Shown here one piece after another: positions 25,632 to 36,671 of a DNA stretch of 64,000 nt (its first letter is position 1; each line of letters opens with the position of its first letter). Source of the stretch: Isoetes taiwanensis (lineage: Eukaryota > Streptophyta > Lycopodiopsida > Isoetales > Isoetaceae). The notes below the pieces were generated by a model. That model saw only the letters and a program-made list of their open reading frames with translations. It did not search any database and had not been told where the DNA came from. A program made the translations under genes and the position numbers. Location: NCBI GenBank assembly GCA_021234155.1, contig JAJEKV010000059.1, forward strand, positions 1,533,844 through 1,597,843, in the 5' to 3' direction.

Positions 25632-26502
25632 TGTCAGACCCATACCCGGCCCACGCGCAATGACCGACTATAAGCCTAGCACACTATGGGGATCCAGTAT
25701 CATTTCCTAGCAATGTCCCTCCTCCACATCACGATTGTGTCCATTGTCTGGTGCTCAATCACATCATAGCATCTACAGCTAGGTGGGCTCTTGTACACAG
25801 ACTGCATTTATTGGGATTTATGGGATCCTAGCTAGAAACATCTCTATTCCTACTAGCCTTTAGGTCTCTACCCACCGTTATCCCACAAACACAAGAGATG
25901 CAGCAAAAGAACTACCATAATTCATAATTCCATAAATAAAGCATCAATATAAGATTAATCATTCGCCTAAGCAAACAAAGGTAAATTCTTATCTAGAATC
26001 TCAAGTTAACTAAGCCTACTAACTGGTATCTTGGCTAGATCCACTATCTCTCAGATTCTCTATGCTCTGCTGGTTGAATAGACTCCTTCTCCTTCTCCAA
26101 TTGCCTCCAAATTGATTTGGGGCAAATTGAGGGTGAAGCCCCAATTTAGGTGATCCCTAATTGGCAATTTCCTTCTGCCCAATCAATTTGGGTGAGGTGG
26201 AAATTGCTAAGCCGAGTTAATTATTAATTGGATTAATATATTCCTCCCTAAAATTAGGGTTTTGCCATAATTTCGAATTAGGATTTAGGCTAATGAAAAT
26301 GGGTGCCACATGGTGCCTACATTTCCCATTATGTACTACCCCATTATTATTTCCCATTATTGTACTATTCTATTCTATTCTATTTCTTACTAGCATATAA
26401 TGTATTGAGATGTCCATGGTATAGTGACGTACTCGTGACTTGGCCGTGCACTATACGTTAATGTGTATCAATACACGGCATATAATAGACAGGAATGTCA
26501 CA
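25632..26502 (-). repeat. Gypsy-type LTR, minus strand
   Basis: On the minus strand this starts TGTGACATTCCTG and ends GGGTCTGACA. It shares the conserved middle block and end with the LTRs at 160 and 11674. It includes a (TATTC)n run at about 26366-26383, which is GAATA on the minus strand, the same unit as in the tandem array. No internal element was found beside it, so it is probably a solo LTR. No target duplication was identified. Confidence 0.55.
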
Positions 26503-26635
26503 CCTATCACAAACTAGTATTTTTATGTTTTTCTTCTTCTTAATTCAAAAATTCAGAATAGAACTCTATTGGACATATTAAGTGAAAAATAGATCTACTA
26601 GAGATCAAACATAATGCACTAATTCTTAAACATAA

Positions 26636-26663
26636 CTAGTTATGGTGCCCGGCGTTGCCGGGC
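26636..26663 (-). mobile_element. Helitron-like 3' end (minus strand)
   Basis: On the minus strand a perfect 7 bp stem (GCCCGGC, loop AAC, GCCGGGC; plus positions 26647-26663) is followed by accataa and then CTAG and T. A short GC-rich hairpin about ten bases before a CTRR-T end is the standard Helitron 3' terminus. The element would extend to the right. Its 5' TC end was not located and no RepHel protein was seen, so any element here is non-autonomous. Confidence 0.6.
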
Positions 26664-26876
26664 TTAGTAACCACTTGAAGTGGTGCTTGTTTCATTGTTG
26701 GCTAGAACAGACAATATGGCTTATGTCTTATTTTGTAATATGTATCAGATAAGTCCCGTGAAATCTATCCAATTCAAAGTTATGGATGCCAGGTCTTTTG
26801 AGATGTGCTTAAAGTGTGTGTTCGTATCATGAGGTCTTCCAAGAACCCCCATAAACTTCTAAAGTGTTCTTATCCC

Positions 26877-27212
26877 AACCACGTAATGTGCCATCTTTCA
26901 ATTGCATCTATGCCCTTATGATTGAACACGTGGTTAGTTTCAACAAAAGAGTTGAGTGCATATACATTAGGGCTTTGGCATACCTCTGGTTTGTATGCTA
27001 GGTCACACTTATAGAAATTTAGAAAACTTGAAATATGAACCATCAACCTGCTCTCGGTTGCAATAAGAACACTTTCAAAAAATACGTAACCCAGAAACTA
27101 TAAATAAGTATTACCGAAGTTTTGTTGCCCCTAACTCTTTTGTTGAAACTAACCACATGTTCAATCATAAGGGCACAGATGCACTTGAAAGATGGCATAT
27201 TACCTAACCTAG
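26877..27212. repeat. Imperfect inverted repeat, arms ~85 bp
   Basis: The arm at 26877-26963 reads nearly the same as the reverse complement of 27127-27212, sharing the run from gccatcttt to aaaagagtt with a few mismatches. The arms are separated by about 160 bases. A ~29 base direct repeat (gaaactataaataagtatta) also occurs near 27093 and 27213. RNA from here could fold into a long hairpin. Confidence 0.65.
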
Positions 27213-27949
27213 AAACTATAAATAAGTATTACCGAGTTTTGTTTTTTTGAGCAACTAATATGGGAAGCTTTTTAAGTTCAATGCCCAACAATTATTCCCA
27301 CATCCTCCATTTGAATTCATGGCCCAAACTGTTCTATTGTAGCAAAAGGAAATTTTCATGTCGCATTCCTAACCTATGGACTTCCAACCAATAAAAGGTT
27401 GTGTTGCTTTTCAACTTAGCAGTAATAAATATGTCTATGCCTTTTTACATATTAATAGAACATTTCGAAATCTTGGCCATGCTTCAGCATGTGTTTACAA
27501 AACCAACATACTAATTGAGAAGGCTTTTCCATATAGCAAACTACGTCAAGGTTATTATGATGTTTTCAATATTATCAATTGCATAATGACATGGAAAATA
27601 CTAAAGAGAGGTGATATTATGCCATTTTACCAACCTTAAAAAGATTCATGTAAACTTACTTAATTGATGAGATTTTCCCAAAGCATAATATGAACTTGCT
27701 TACCATGCATTCACGCAAAAAATTATTCCGAAAGCAAACCATATAAAACATATTTACATGAAAGATGAAGTTTGCATGGGGTAATGCAAGAAGTCAGTTA
27801 TAATAGTAGATGCATTTATTATTGAGAAAGTAATGGAAAATTAATGGACCACTCGATATAATGTAACTTTCTAGAGTACAAAGTATAGAATTTTGTACAG
27901 AGTAAGAGTCGAGTGCACAACACAGCCAGAGCAACTCCATATGTTTCGT

Positions 27950-28045
27950 TTTGTTTTTGAAATATAATGGAAGGTACCATATGGGCGACCACATTCACAC
28001 TCTGTCGTTTTGTTTTTGAAATAATGGAAGCTACCACATGGGGCA
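27950..28045. repeat. Short tandem duplication, ~60 bp period
   Basis: The run cgttttgtttttgaaat is followed each time by a similar block (aatggaaggtacca / aatggaagctacca) near 27947-27985 and 28006-28045. No gene was recognised. Confidence 0.5.
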
Positions 28046-28690
28046 GCCACCCTCTCGTACATGGTAATTGGGAAAGCGCTATATGCTTGCCTTGGATATG
28101 GGCCAGTGAAACTTGTCAGGGTTGGTTTAATACACTTTTTACTATCTTATCACCTGATATATTTAATGGGCCATTTCAATTCTGTATTTGAAATCACATG
28201 CCAAGCCAAGAATTTTATAAGACGCTTCAATAAATTTTCCATTCTGCAAAGCTGTGCCTTAGGACGTTTATGAACCACAACTATTGCCAATGATGGCAAA
28301 CTTACATTCTACTTGCCATATATTTTATTAGGATGCTTTGCTTTGCCTTTGCTTCTATAAGCATCCCATGAACAATTATGAGCAGGCTAGAATCTGAACA
28401 TGCCTATAATACTGACATTGGCATGCCAGAGGGGATACTGGGCACAATGGTATGATTTCCATGAGTGGCCTTTAAGAAAGAATTCAGTTTTAATTGCCTA
28501 ACATATGGTAGACTGCTACCAGTCATCTTCTTAAATATAATAGAATACAAATAGAGAGGGAAGCAAAATTTGCCCAGAAGCTGGTTGCAACATATGATAT
28601 GATATGGCATGACCTTGAACCTAGGCTGATATCCTCCCTCTATGCAAATCAGCTGATAGTAGATGAGTTTGAAGGCAATTCAGCCACCCA

Positions 28691-29635
28691 TTAAGATTTC
28701 ACAGCTACTACAATTTTCTCACGGTTGAATGGTCCACTTTCATGGTCAGCCATTCTACTTGTCCATCTCATTCTGTTGGTAATTCGAGTAACTTTGTTAA
28801 GCACATCAACTTCGTCGCGAATTATCACTGCTCCTTCAGGACGTAAGATACGGTCCATCTCAAGTAGGATATCGACTATATCGCATCTACAGAAGCCAAA
28901 GATTGTTTCAGGTTAGCAAAGAAGCAATCATGTTAAAAAGATGTTTAATTTTAAATGTAGATGGCAAGTCAAAGATAATTACCTATCCTGGTACATGCTG
29001 AAAATGCCATCTGCATGGATAAGGTCATATGTCCTAGGGTACGTTGAAAAAGCTTCACACCAATTGTGGTATGTCCCACCATCACGAATAAACCCTGATC
29101 AGAAGCTAACCAAAAGCTTTCAGTAGCAGATGCCATGAGAACAACATATGAATGTTATTCCAAATTAATGACAACCAAATACGTTTTGCTAAAGATTCCA
29201 AGAAATAAACAAAGAGATGGAGTGCCCTTACCAGAAAAGAGGGCCAATTTTCAGTATGTCAAAACCATTGTGGAGCATTATGAGATGTTATTGATAGCTA
29301 GATATTCCACCATTAAGAAAAGATGAAGATGGAGCTTCTTTAAGTCATTGAAAAGAAATTAGGCCTGTAAAAGAAGCTGCAAACAGAGTTAGAATTTGCA
29401 GCAAGGATTTCAACAAAACAGAGAAGCATTTGCATAGAAATGATGGTAGATTAGAAGCATTTGCACAGAAATGATGGTGTAAATTAGAAACTAACAGGCG
29501 CGAGAAGCTTTTGAAATGCAATTTTTACCTGCTAACATTAAAAGCCATGACACTGCTCTGCCATAGAAAACCTGCGGTCTGCTCTGAAAACACTCATAGT
29601 CCACTCTGAACGTTGTAAGGTTCTTGTGAATGAAA
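28691..29635 (-). pseudogene. PMT-type methyltransferase exons (C-terminal part, broken)
   Basis: Exons of the plant-specific PMT family, Golgi membrane SAM-dependent methyltransferases linked to pectin. Exon 28983-29094 encodes [19 protein letters not shown], a family hallmark. It joins through donor CAGGATAG|gtaatt and acceptor ctgtag| to exon 28691-28886, which encodes [20 protein letters not shown]. The join restores a clean frame across the splice. The last exon ends in TAA at 28691-28693 where the family usually continues YWV, so it may be cut a few residues short. A further piece at 29529-29635 resembles an upstream exon but holds an in-frame TGA. The N-terminal half was not found. I infer a gene fragment, possibly Helitron-carried. 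Confidence 0.72.
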
Positions 29636-30020
29636 CTACAAAATGCAAGATGATTCAGAATACACATCCTATCTTTCAAAATCTAAAATAACTTGTACCT
29701 GGAAGATTGTGGAGGTTATGATGATTGCTTCTCGTATGTGATAAATAGCAGGACTGCAGACTGTTCAAACCTTGATCAGAAGCTAACCAAAAGCTTTCAG
29801 TAGCAAATGCGATGAGAACAACAGATGAATGCTATTCCAAATTAATGACAACCAAATACGTTTTCCTGAAGATCCCAAGAAACAAACAAAGAAATGGAGT
29901 GCCCTTACCAGAAAGAGAGCAGATTTTCAGTATGCCAAAGCCATTACGGAGCAATATGAGATGGTGTTGATAGCTAGACGTTCCACCATTGAGAAAGAGA
30001 TCAAGATGGAGCAAATACAA
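29095..30020. repeat. Partial duplication inside the PMT region
   Basis: A ~230 base block at 29095-29330 recurs at about 29775-30005, sharing tcagaagctaaccaaaagct and the block from accaaatacgtttt to ttccaccatt. It includes the acceptor of the downstream PMT exon. The copies differ at roughly 10% of positions. Confidence 0.7.
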
Positions 30021-31260
30021 AAGAAAAATGCTGCATGCACAGAAGATCTAAGAATATGAATTTGTCTGCATCTATGCTCTGATGCAACATCCACCAATAT
30101 CACCATGCTCAACATTGACATCAATAATAGCATTCTCAGTATAAAGACCAGGCACAGAATCCTTATCCTAAGCCACAACAAAGATAATATCTAGACCATG
30201 CTTTGCAACGAAGAACTAAATCTCTGCCTAAGCTGATGGTCTTAAATTTTCATGCATTCTCTCAGCATGCAGAATGCAAGGTCTCATGTTATAAACTGGT
30301 GCTTCTGCCCATTTAAAAATGACCTTGGCAAATGCAAATAATATGATTCAAGTTGTAAAAAATTATGAAATCGATAACAACTGAGCTAGCATGGATACCT
30401 TGTGATGGCCTTGTGAAACGTTGATCCAGCAGTCCTGCATGAGAGCAAAAATCAGAATAAGTCGTTCATTTAAAAGTAAAGAAACTCTCGTCCTTCTATA
30501 GTAAGACATAGAAACAAAGAAATGAAGGAAATCTTGCAGCATGCAGAAAGCAATATCTCATGGTATACTATAAACTGGTGCTTCTGTCCATTTAAGAGAA
30601 TGATCTTGAAGAATGCAGATGATATGATTCAAAGTGCCACATGGGCATAGGCTAGGACAATCAATTTACCTAAATAGAAGAACAGAAGGACATCTCTTAT
30701 GCGTCTGTTTGCTGGGCTCTCTGAATCCGGAAAAAATATATCTAATGAAGATATGTCAACAGAAGAAAAAGCATAATCGAAAGGTATGATGTGAGCATGA
30801 AACAAATGAGCTCTGGCATCCATGCCGAACCAAATCGAAGCCCACACGGACCCAAATCAGAGTTGCATGCTATTGAGGCTCCGCAAAATCGGCTAGATAC
30901 TCAACCGAACCTGGATCTTCTGCAGTCAGATTGTTCTTCCCACTGGCGCAGCTGTGAACCTATCCAAAACAAATAAGGCGTATCTCACGGTGGTGGCTTC
31001 CATGCCATGCCATGTTTGCCGAAATGAGGAACGCAAGGGCAAGGATTAGGAATATGCCAAAATCCCTAAACCCACTCCTCGAAAGCATACGAAATAAACA
31101 AAAAAAATTGTTTCCCACTTTTGGATTGACGGTAAAATTTTCCGGCAAAAAAAAACCAACAATCTTAGGAAATCAATTAAAAAAAAATTCCAAAAATATT
31201 TTCTGCCAGGCCGGATAATCCCAAATTAACAAAGTAGATAGTTATTGATATATTACATAA
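30021..31260. other. No gene recognised upstream of the PMT exons
   Basis: Could hold earlier PMT exons (on the minus strand, to the right), but no family motif was found. A short splice-bounded stretch near 30400-30445 (minus) is too small to assign. Confidence 0.35.
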
Positions 31261-31267
31261 GTTCTGC

Positions 31268-31368
31268 AGTACTCAGCTCGCTCTCTCTCCCTCTCCCTCT
31301 CCCTCTCCCTCCCCCCCCCCCACCCATTCTCCCCTCCCCTCCCCTCCCCTCTCCCTCTCCCTCTGGTA
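31268..31368. repeat. CT-rich low-complexity tract
   Basis: Runs of (CTCCCT)n, a C11 run and (CCCCT)n. On the minus strand this is a GA-rich tract. It lies between the PMT exons and the TSP9-like gene. Confidence 0.9.
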
Positions 31369-32442
31369 CTTTTCAAGTCACCAAATGATACTTTTTAGGG
31401 ACACCCTAAGGGTAGCCACATATCATTTTTTTGCCTTCAACGGCAAATTTTGATGCAAAAACGGAGGTGGAGGCCTCCATCTTGAAGTCGGAGGCCAGTT
31501 TTCAATCTTCCACTCCGGTAGGGGGAGCATCCACAAAAACTAGTTGCATCTGTTGGTCCCCCTCTCTTCTGAAGCTCTTTCCCCTTTATTCTGCCGCTCT
31601 TCACCTCTCTGGTATCCACCCTCGTATCAAATTGAGATACAGAGGTGGAGGCAGCAAAAATTGCATGTGGCCACCCCTCCTAATATGCTTTTCCCTACAT
31701 TTTGGAGGAGGATTTTGTATCCAGAATCTTTAAAGATGAACAATCTTTATGAAAAAAAAGGTCAAATTACCAAACAATCAAGGGTCTATAAAATGTACAT
31801 ACCACCTTGACTACTATTGCTCTCCAAGAATGAATAAAGCAAGTTAAAGAAAATCATGAATTTGTTAGACTTTTGCCATCCATCAACTAATTTTGAGTTA
31901 GTAGTTCTTGTTGTATCAATCTTTATAACTACTAACAATTGTTAGGAGTTATATAGATTTGAAAATATACTCTTGTGTTATGTATCAATTATTTTTATTA
32001 GTCTATATACAAAGAATATGTGTTGGTGGATGTGAGTCCATGATCTCTAACCACAAGCATAAAACAGACAACGTTGAAGAGTTTGAAGCTTATTTTGTGC
32101 AATAATATACATTAATCCAATAAGGAACTCCCAACAGGCTTGCTCATCTTGGGCATTTCAAGGCGACAGGTCTAGGCATAAACAAAATGAAAAATTAGCA
32201 TGAGACCTTTGAGGTCAAAAGGAGGAAGAAGAAAGATCATTTTATACGTGCACAAGAAACATCCATTTACTACATTAAGACACCGTTTACTACATTAAGA
32301 GAATGTACACCACCTACAATAGACAACTTAGAACTAGCAATTTTTGAGTTAGAGTTTAGATATTGACATAAATGTCTACAAACACAATATAACTTCCTTT
32401 GCATTAAAACTGGAAAGGATTTGCAAGTTTGCTCACCTCGAA

Positions 32443-32718
32443 TTACTTTCCAAAGAACCAACCCTTTTTCTCGGCAGGAGGGGGATTTTTGGCTGGAGGG
32501 GCCTTGGAAGAAGGCCTGGCAGAGGGGGCACCATTGCCAGAATCAACCTTGTTCAGGATAGGGTCGGTTTCGGAAAAGCTTTCTTTGTCGAGGCCCTGAA
32601 GGAGCCAATCGAGAAATCCCTTCTCCTCTGTTTTGGCAGCACTCATCCTTACCATTCTATTAGAATTCCCTGTGTTAACAGCTATGCATCCAGCGCTTCC
32701 AAACATAGCCATGGCCAT
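32443..32718 (-). CDS. TSP9: Thylakoid soluble phosphoprotein TSP9-like, chloroplast precursor
   Basis: Encodes 91 residues in one intact frame. TSP9 is a small, largely disordered, light-phosphorylated thylakoid protein that sits at the edge of photosystem II and its light-harvesting complex and is linked to state transitions. Residues 1-26 are rich in small and basic residues without acids, as in a chloroplast transit peptide. The core has EEKGFLDWLLQGL (31-43) and ETDPILNKV (50-58), matching the conserved TSP9 region as I know it. A proline-rich linker follows and the end is basic (KKGWFFGK, 84-91). A GT-type donor directly after the stop (minus, near 32437) and an acceptor near 32173 could mark a 3' UTR intron. 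The upstream region carries light-type elements. It is one of two intact host genes here. Confidence 0.75.
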   Translation of the reverse strand: MAMAMFGSAGCIAVNTGNSNRMVRMSAAKTEEKGFLDWLLQGLDKESFSETDPILNKVDSGNGAPSARPSSKAPPAKNPPPAEKKGWFFGK

Positions 32719-32814
32719 TTTTTTCCGCCCCTTGCTACCAATGCCTTCTCCTTGTGTTATCTCATATTCTATCAGCCTTTTGCTCGTGGGCGCGTGGAAG
32801 CCTCACATTTTTGG

Positions 32815-32912
32815 GATAAGCCAGCTTACGTGGCATGTTGCTGACGTGGCGTTCTAGTATCTATGAACCCATTAAAGTGGACGGTATTCCATAAGGCTAA
32901 GGTTACGTGGGA
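32815..32912 (-). promoter_or_regulatory. Cluster of ACGT-core (G-box-like) elements and an I-box upstream of the TSP9-like gene
   Basis: Three ACGT cores lie 110-195 bases upstream of the start codon: ttacgtggc at 32826-32834, tgacgtggcg at 32842-32851 and ttacgtggga at 32903-32912. All read as CCACGT on the minus strand. A GATAAG I-box is at 32815-32820. This combination is known from light-regulated plant promoters bound by bZIP factors such as HY5. It fits a photosynthesis gene. Binding is inferred only. Confidence 0.5.
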
Positions 32913-33896
32913 CCTTGAAAAATTCCTACTGATTATCTCCTCTGTAAGGCTTCTGCGGTACTTCATAATAAAAAATCCAGCCAATTTCGACCTAAATTTC
33001 GACCTGAACTACAAAGCATAGCCGAGGCCGCAAATGCCTACCTATCCCGACCTAAGATACAAATAAGAGTATGATATTTCTCTCGATCATCTTTCAAGCT
33101 TAAGTATTCATCATCAGATCTAGAGAATGAGAAAAAACAGGATTGAGCTTAAATCATAAGCAAAAACAGGGGCTTTTCTGGGCTTAACTGATGATGGGAT
33201 TTTCACTGGGCTTAGAGTGAAGGGAACTTGCCCTTAGCTAGGAGAGCTGCCATGTAAAGGGCTACGGATTCAACCGTTTAACTGCTTCAAAATTTTTCCC
33301 TGTTTGAAAGAACGATGAGCATCAGCCTGCTTCAAAGGATTGCATTTAGCTGCAGCAAACTGTTCAAAATTTTGCCCTGTTTGAGGCAAATTATTTGGAA
33401 GAAACCATGTGGGGATCCGGCATAACTGTAGTATTGCCACCTCTTCCTGCATTAATCGGCAATCCAAGATCAGAAGAGAATGTATGGTATCTCTGGGTTG
33501 TCTTTGTTTCTTAGCACTCCAAATGGAGTATAATATCTTTGAGATGTCTTTGTTCCTCACACTGCCAAAAGGAGCATAGTATCCCTGATATGAAATATCT
33601 CTTAGATGAAATAAAAAGATCCAAAATTGATTGTGTCAGAAAAATGAGGGTCTTTGATCTCTTTAGTTTACATTTGCCTTGTTTATACTGGACATATCTC
33701 TGTTATCTAGTTTACATACTAGTGGATATGGCGGATTGGTGTCAGTCGCTTGTACGTCTCTTAAAAGCGTGTTTGCTAGAGGAAGGAAGGAAGGAAGTAT
33801 AAACATTGGAGTTGTATGAAGATAATCCATTAAGCATCAAAAACTTGCTTGAATTATAACCAGTAAAAACTTGCTTGAATTATAATTAGTATAACT

Positions 33897-33935
33897 AGTA
33901 AATGTGTGCCCTGGAGATGCCGCGCTAATATCCTG
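33897..33935 (-). mobile_element. Decayed Helitron-like 3' end (minus strand)
   Basis: On the minus strand a degenerate hairpin (gcgcggc ... ccagggc) is followed by acacattta, CTAG and T, like the end at 26636 but with mismatches in the stem. It is a probable older relative. Confidence 0.35.
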
Positions 33936-34884
33936 GATTGTGTTTATATGGGCCTCTTTATATGACGGATACTATACAGTTGAGACTCTTATGAGATTGT
34001 GCCATAAAAGTTTTGGTCCTCTCTTTTATGTGATCCATGGGACAAAAGTTAAGTATGAGTACAATATGGAATATAGAATATGGTCTAAATAAACACATAG
34101 CAAATGCTTCAATGCAACCATTTCGACTAAGTACTTATCGCGTTTTTTCATATGCTTGATTTCGGGCCATTGATGTTTGGAATATTCTGTGCTGTGTGCC
34201 AAATCAAGGGCCATTAAATTTTTGGCAACTAAAACGCCCGCCACATGCAATGGTGCAAACGCCACTCTAAAGGAAAAAAAAAAAAAAAGTGGGCATCCTA
34301 GCAACGCCTCTGATGGCATCGATTGCATGAAGCCGGAGCCAATCTCTGCCCCAAATCACCCGATTGCTGCCTTTGATGGCATCTCTGCCCCAAATCCGGC
34401 TACTCCGGCTCCGCTCCAATCTCTGCTCTCTGCTCCTGCCAGCGAGAAATGCTTGCCTGAAAAATAGTCCCCTGCCTGCCTGCGAAACCACTGCCTTGCC
34501 GATTCACAGGCCTTGCCTTACCTTGCCTTCCCAACAGCGACCACAGCCCTCTAACAGCGACCACAGCCCCCGCCAGAAATTAGGAAATCCGCCATTGCGG
34601 AGCATCCAGAGCAGATTCCATCAGTGCAACCCTTGCCTGGAAAGCCGCCCCTGCCCAAAGAAGAAAGAGGCATCCCTTCTATTCTGAAACCATCCCTTAG
34701 CCGATTTTTAGAAGCGCCTGAAGCCAACAAACAGCCATTCTTGGAATTGTCGGCCAAATAAGCAGCTCAAATAAGCTAAAAAATACCTTTTTCCTACGAT
34801 TTTCCATACAATACCAGCCGAAATCTAGGCCAAACCATGCCTGAGATACCCTCCCAAAATACGGAACAAAATAATTAGAACATT

Positions 34885-34964
34885 ATGTTGCAAGTTTGTT
34901 TGATGTTGTTGTACTTTGGTGTTGATGTTGCAAGTTTGTTTGATGTTGTTGTACTTTGGTGTTG
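34885..34964. repeat. Two copies of a 40 bp tandem repeat
   Basis: The run starting atgttgcaagtttgtttgat repeats exactly once with a period of 40. A homopolymer of about 16 A lies upstream near 34272-34287. Confidence 0.9.
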
Positions 34965-36671
34965 AATAAAAAATTATATTTTGGAAACAATTATCACTTC
35001 TAAAGGTCCTTTGTCGTTACTTAGTTTACCAAGAAATAAAGGGACATTTGTGTCATATCATGATTTGAGCTTGGGCCTTCTTATCTATGCTATATCTCAC
35101 CTATGCTATATTTCATCCCAACAAACACCATGCTTTGAACTTAATACTAGCTTTACTTATTAGTGTACTAATTGAAAATAGGAACTTGTGCCCAGCGTTG
35201 CTGCGCATAGGTCACTCACTAATGGAAGATAACTAAATTGTAAGAATGCCTCTAAAGCAACCACCAAAGCTTATTATGTCATGGCCATATTTGTTGCCTT
35301 TTGTAAGGTGGTTGAACTATGCCCATATCTATTGTGGTCATTTTGGTTTACAATTTCCCAAGACAATGATAATTCTCTTCAAATTAACAAAGGCTTACAT
35401 TTGGTCTCAAAGCTTATGTTACTATTTAATTCTACTCTTCTAGATATCACAAAAGCATCTAACCTGTTAATTGCTTAGGTTTCTAGAATCTGGCAATCCA
35501 ATCTTACCCTGATGACTGGAAGAGTTGCATAATAACCCAAGTTTGAATAGAGTACACATGGAGAAATTGTGTTTCTATAATCATCTCATATGATAAACTA
35601 CTAATGTCCAGTTTGTATATGATATTAGGGAAACAAGAAAGCTAGATTACCGTAGTCATTTCGATTTGTTTCCTTGCAAGCACTATTTGACAAAGACACA
35701 TAAACTAAACAATACTTGCTCCTCAATGCTCCCAGGGCCTAAAATTATTGGGAGACTTAGGTGGTTAGGAGTTACAACAAAGGGAATGACATCTTGGATC
35801 AATATGTCTATCATATAATAGAACCTCGTGCCTAATTGTATAAATATGTTTAATACTACTCTTACTAGAAACTCCAGGTAACACCATCGATGCCATCATT
35901 CACGTCGTGAATGCTGATAAATAATAGACATCACTTGGAGGTAAGTATATAGTAATGTCTAGTAATGACGGCATCTAAAAGTACCAATGTTTAAAATACT
36001 CTAAATACTCTATTTGTCCATCAAAAAATCTTTCTGGATTGCCTGCCAATGATTCGGTTGCTTTAAGGTGGGATATTTTGTCTTTCAAAACCCTAGATTG
36101 CATATCAGAATTTTAGAGGGGGATTCTATTAACATCACTAGTTTTTGAAGTATATTCTTGAGCACATGAATGTTAAATTTCATCATTGTGATGAATGTCT
36201 GTGATGGACATTTCTCCACTGATTTTTCAGTCCCCCATCCACGTGTATAACTTCATCTGATTAATAAAGTTTCCAATCCTTAAAAAAAAGGAGTGTAGAA
36301 TTATTCATAAAATAACTCTTAGTACCTAAGGTATAAATAACACTGTGGTTTTTAGTTTAATAGGTCAAACCACGTATTTTCTCTTTATCATTTTTAGTTT
36401 TATTCTTTTATATTGTTCACTTTGTCGCCTCCATATAATTAAAAAAAAAATGGCTTTCTGAAAATGCTTACGATATGTTGAGGGCTCGCGAAAAATGACA
36501 TCTATATCACGAGGCCAAGCATGGCAAGCATTTGTGATGATCTTCCAAATAATATGTATGTAAATACTAAAATCCTTCTACTCTAGTTGGGAAACTGAAT
36601 CCAGCTTGTTGTCTCCAATGGTCCTTATTAATAAAAGTTATATTGCAATGACAAGTCGCATGCTCATGGCT
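34965..36671. other. No gene recognised
   Basis: AT-rich sequence with only short frames. At 35185-35215 a stem-like sequence (gcccagcgttgctgcgc) resembles the Helitron-type hairpins seen at 26647 and 42004, without a CTAG end. Confidence 0.4.

Noticed and set aside
34177-34757. Overlapping frames around 34180-34760 with repeated SAPN-type words
   Set aside because: Biased composition next to an A-run, no domain, and frames open on both strands, as expected from a stop-poor GC-rich patch.
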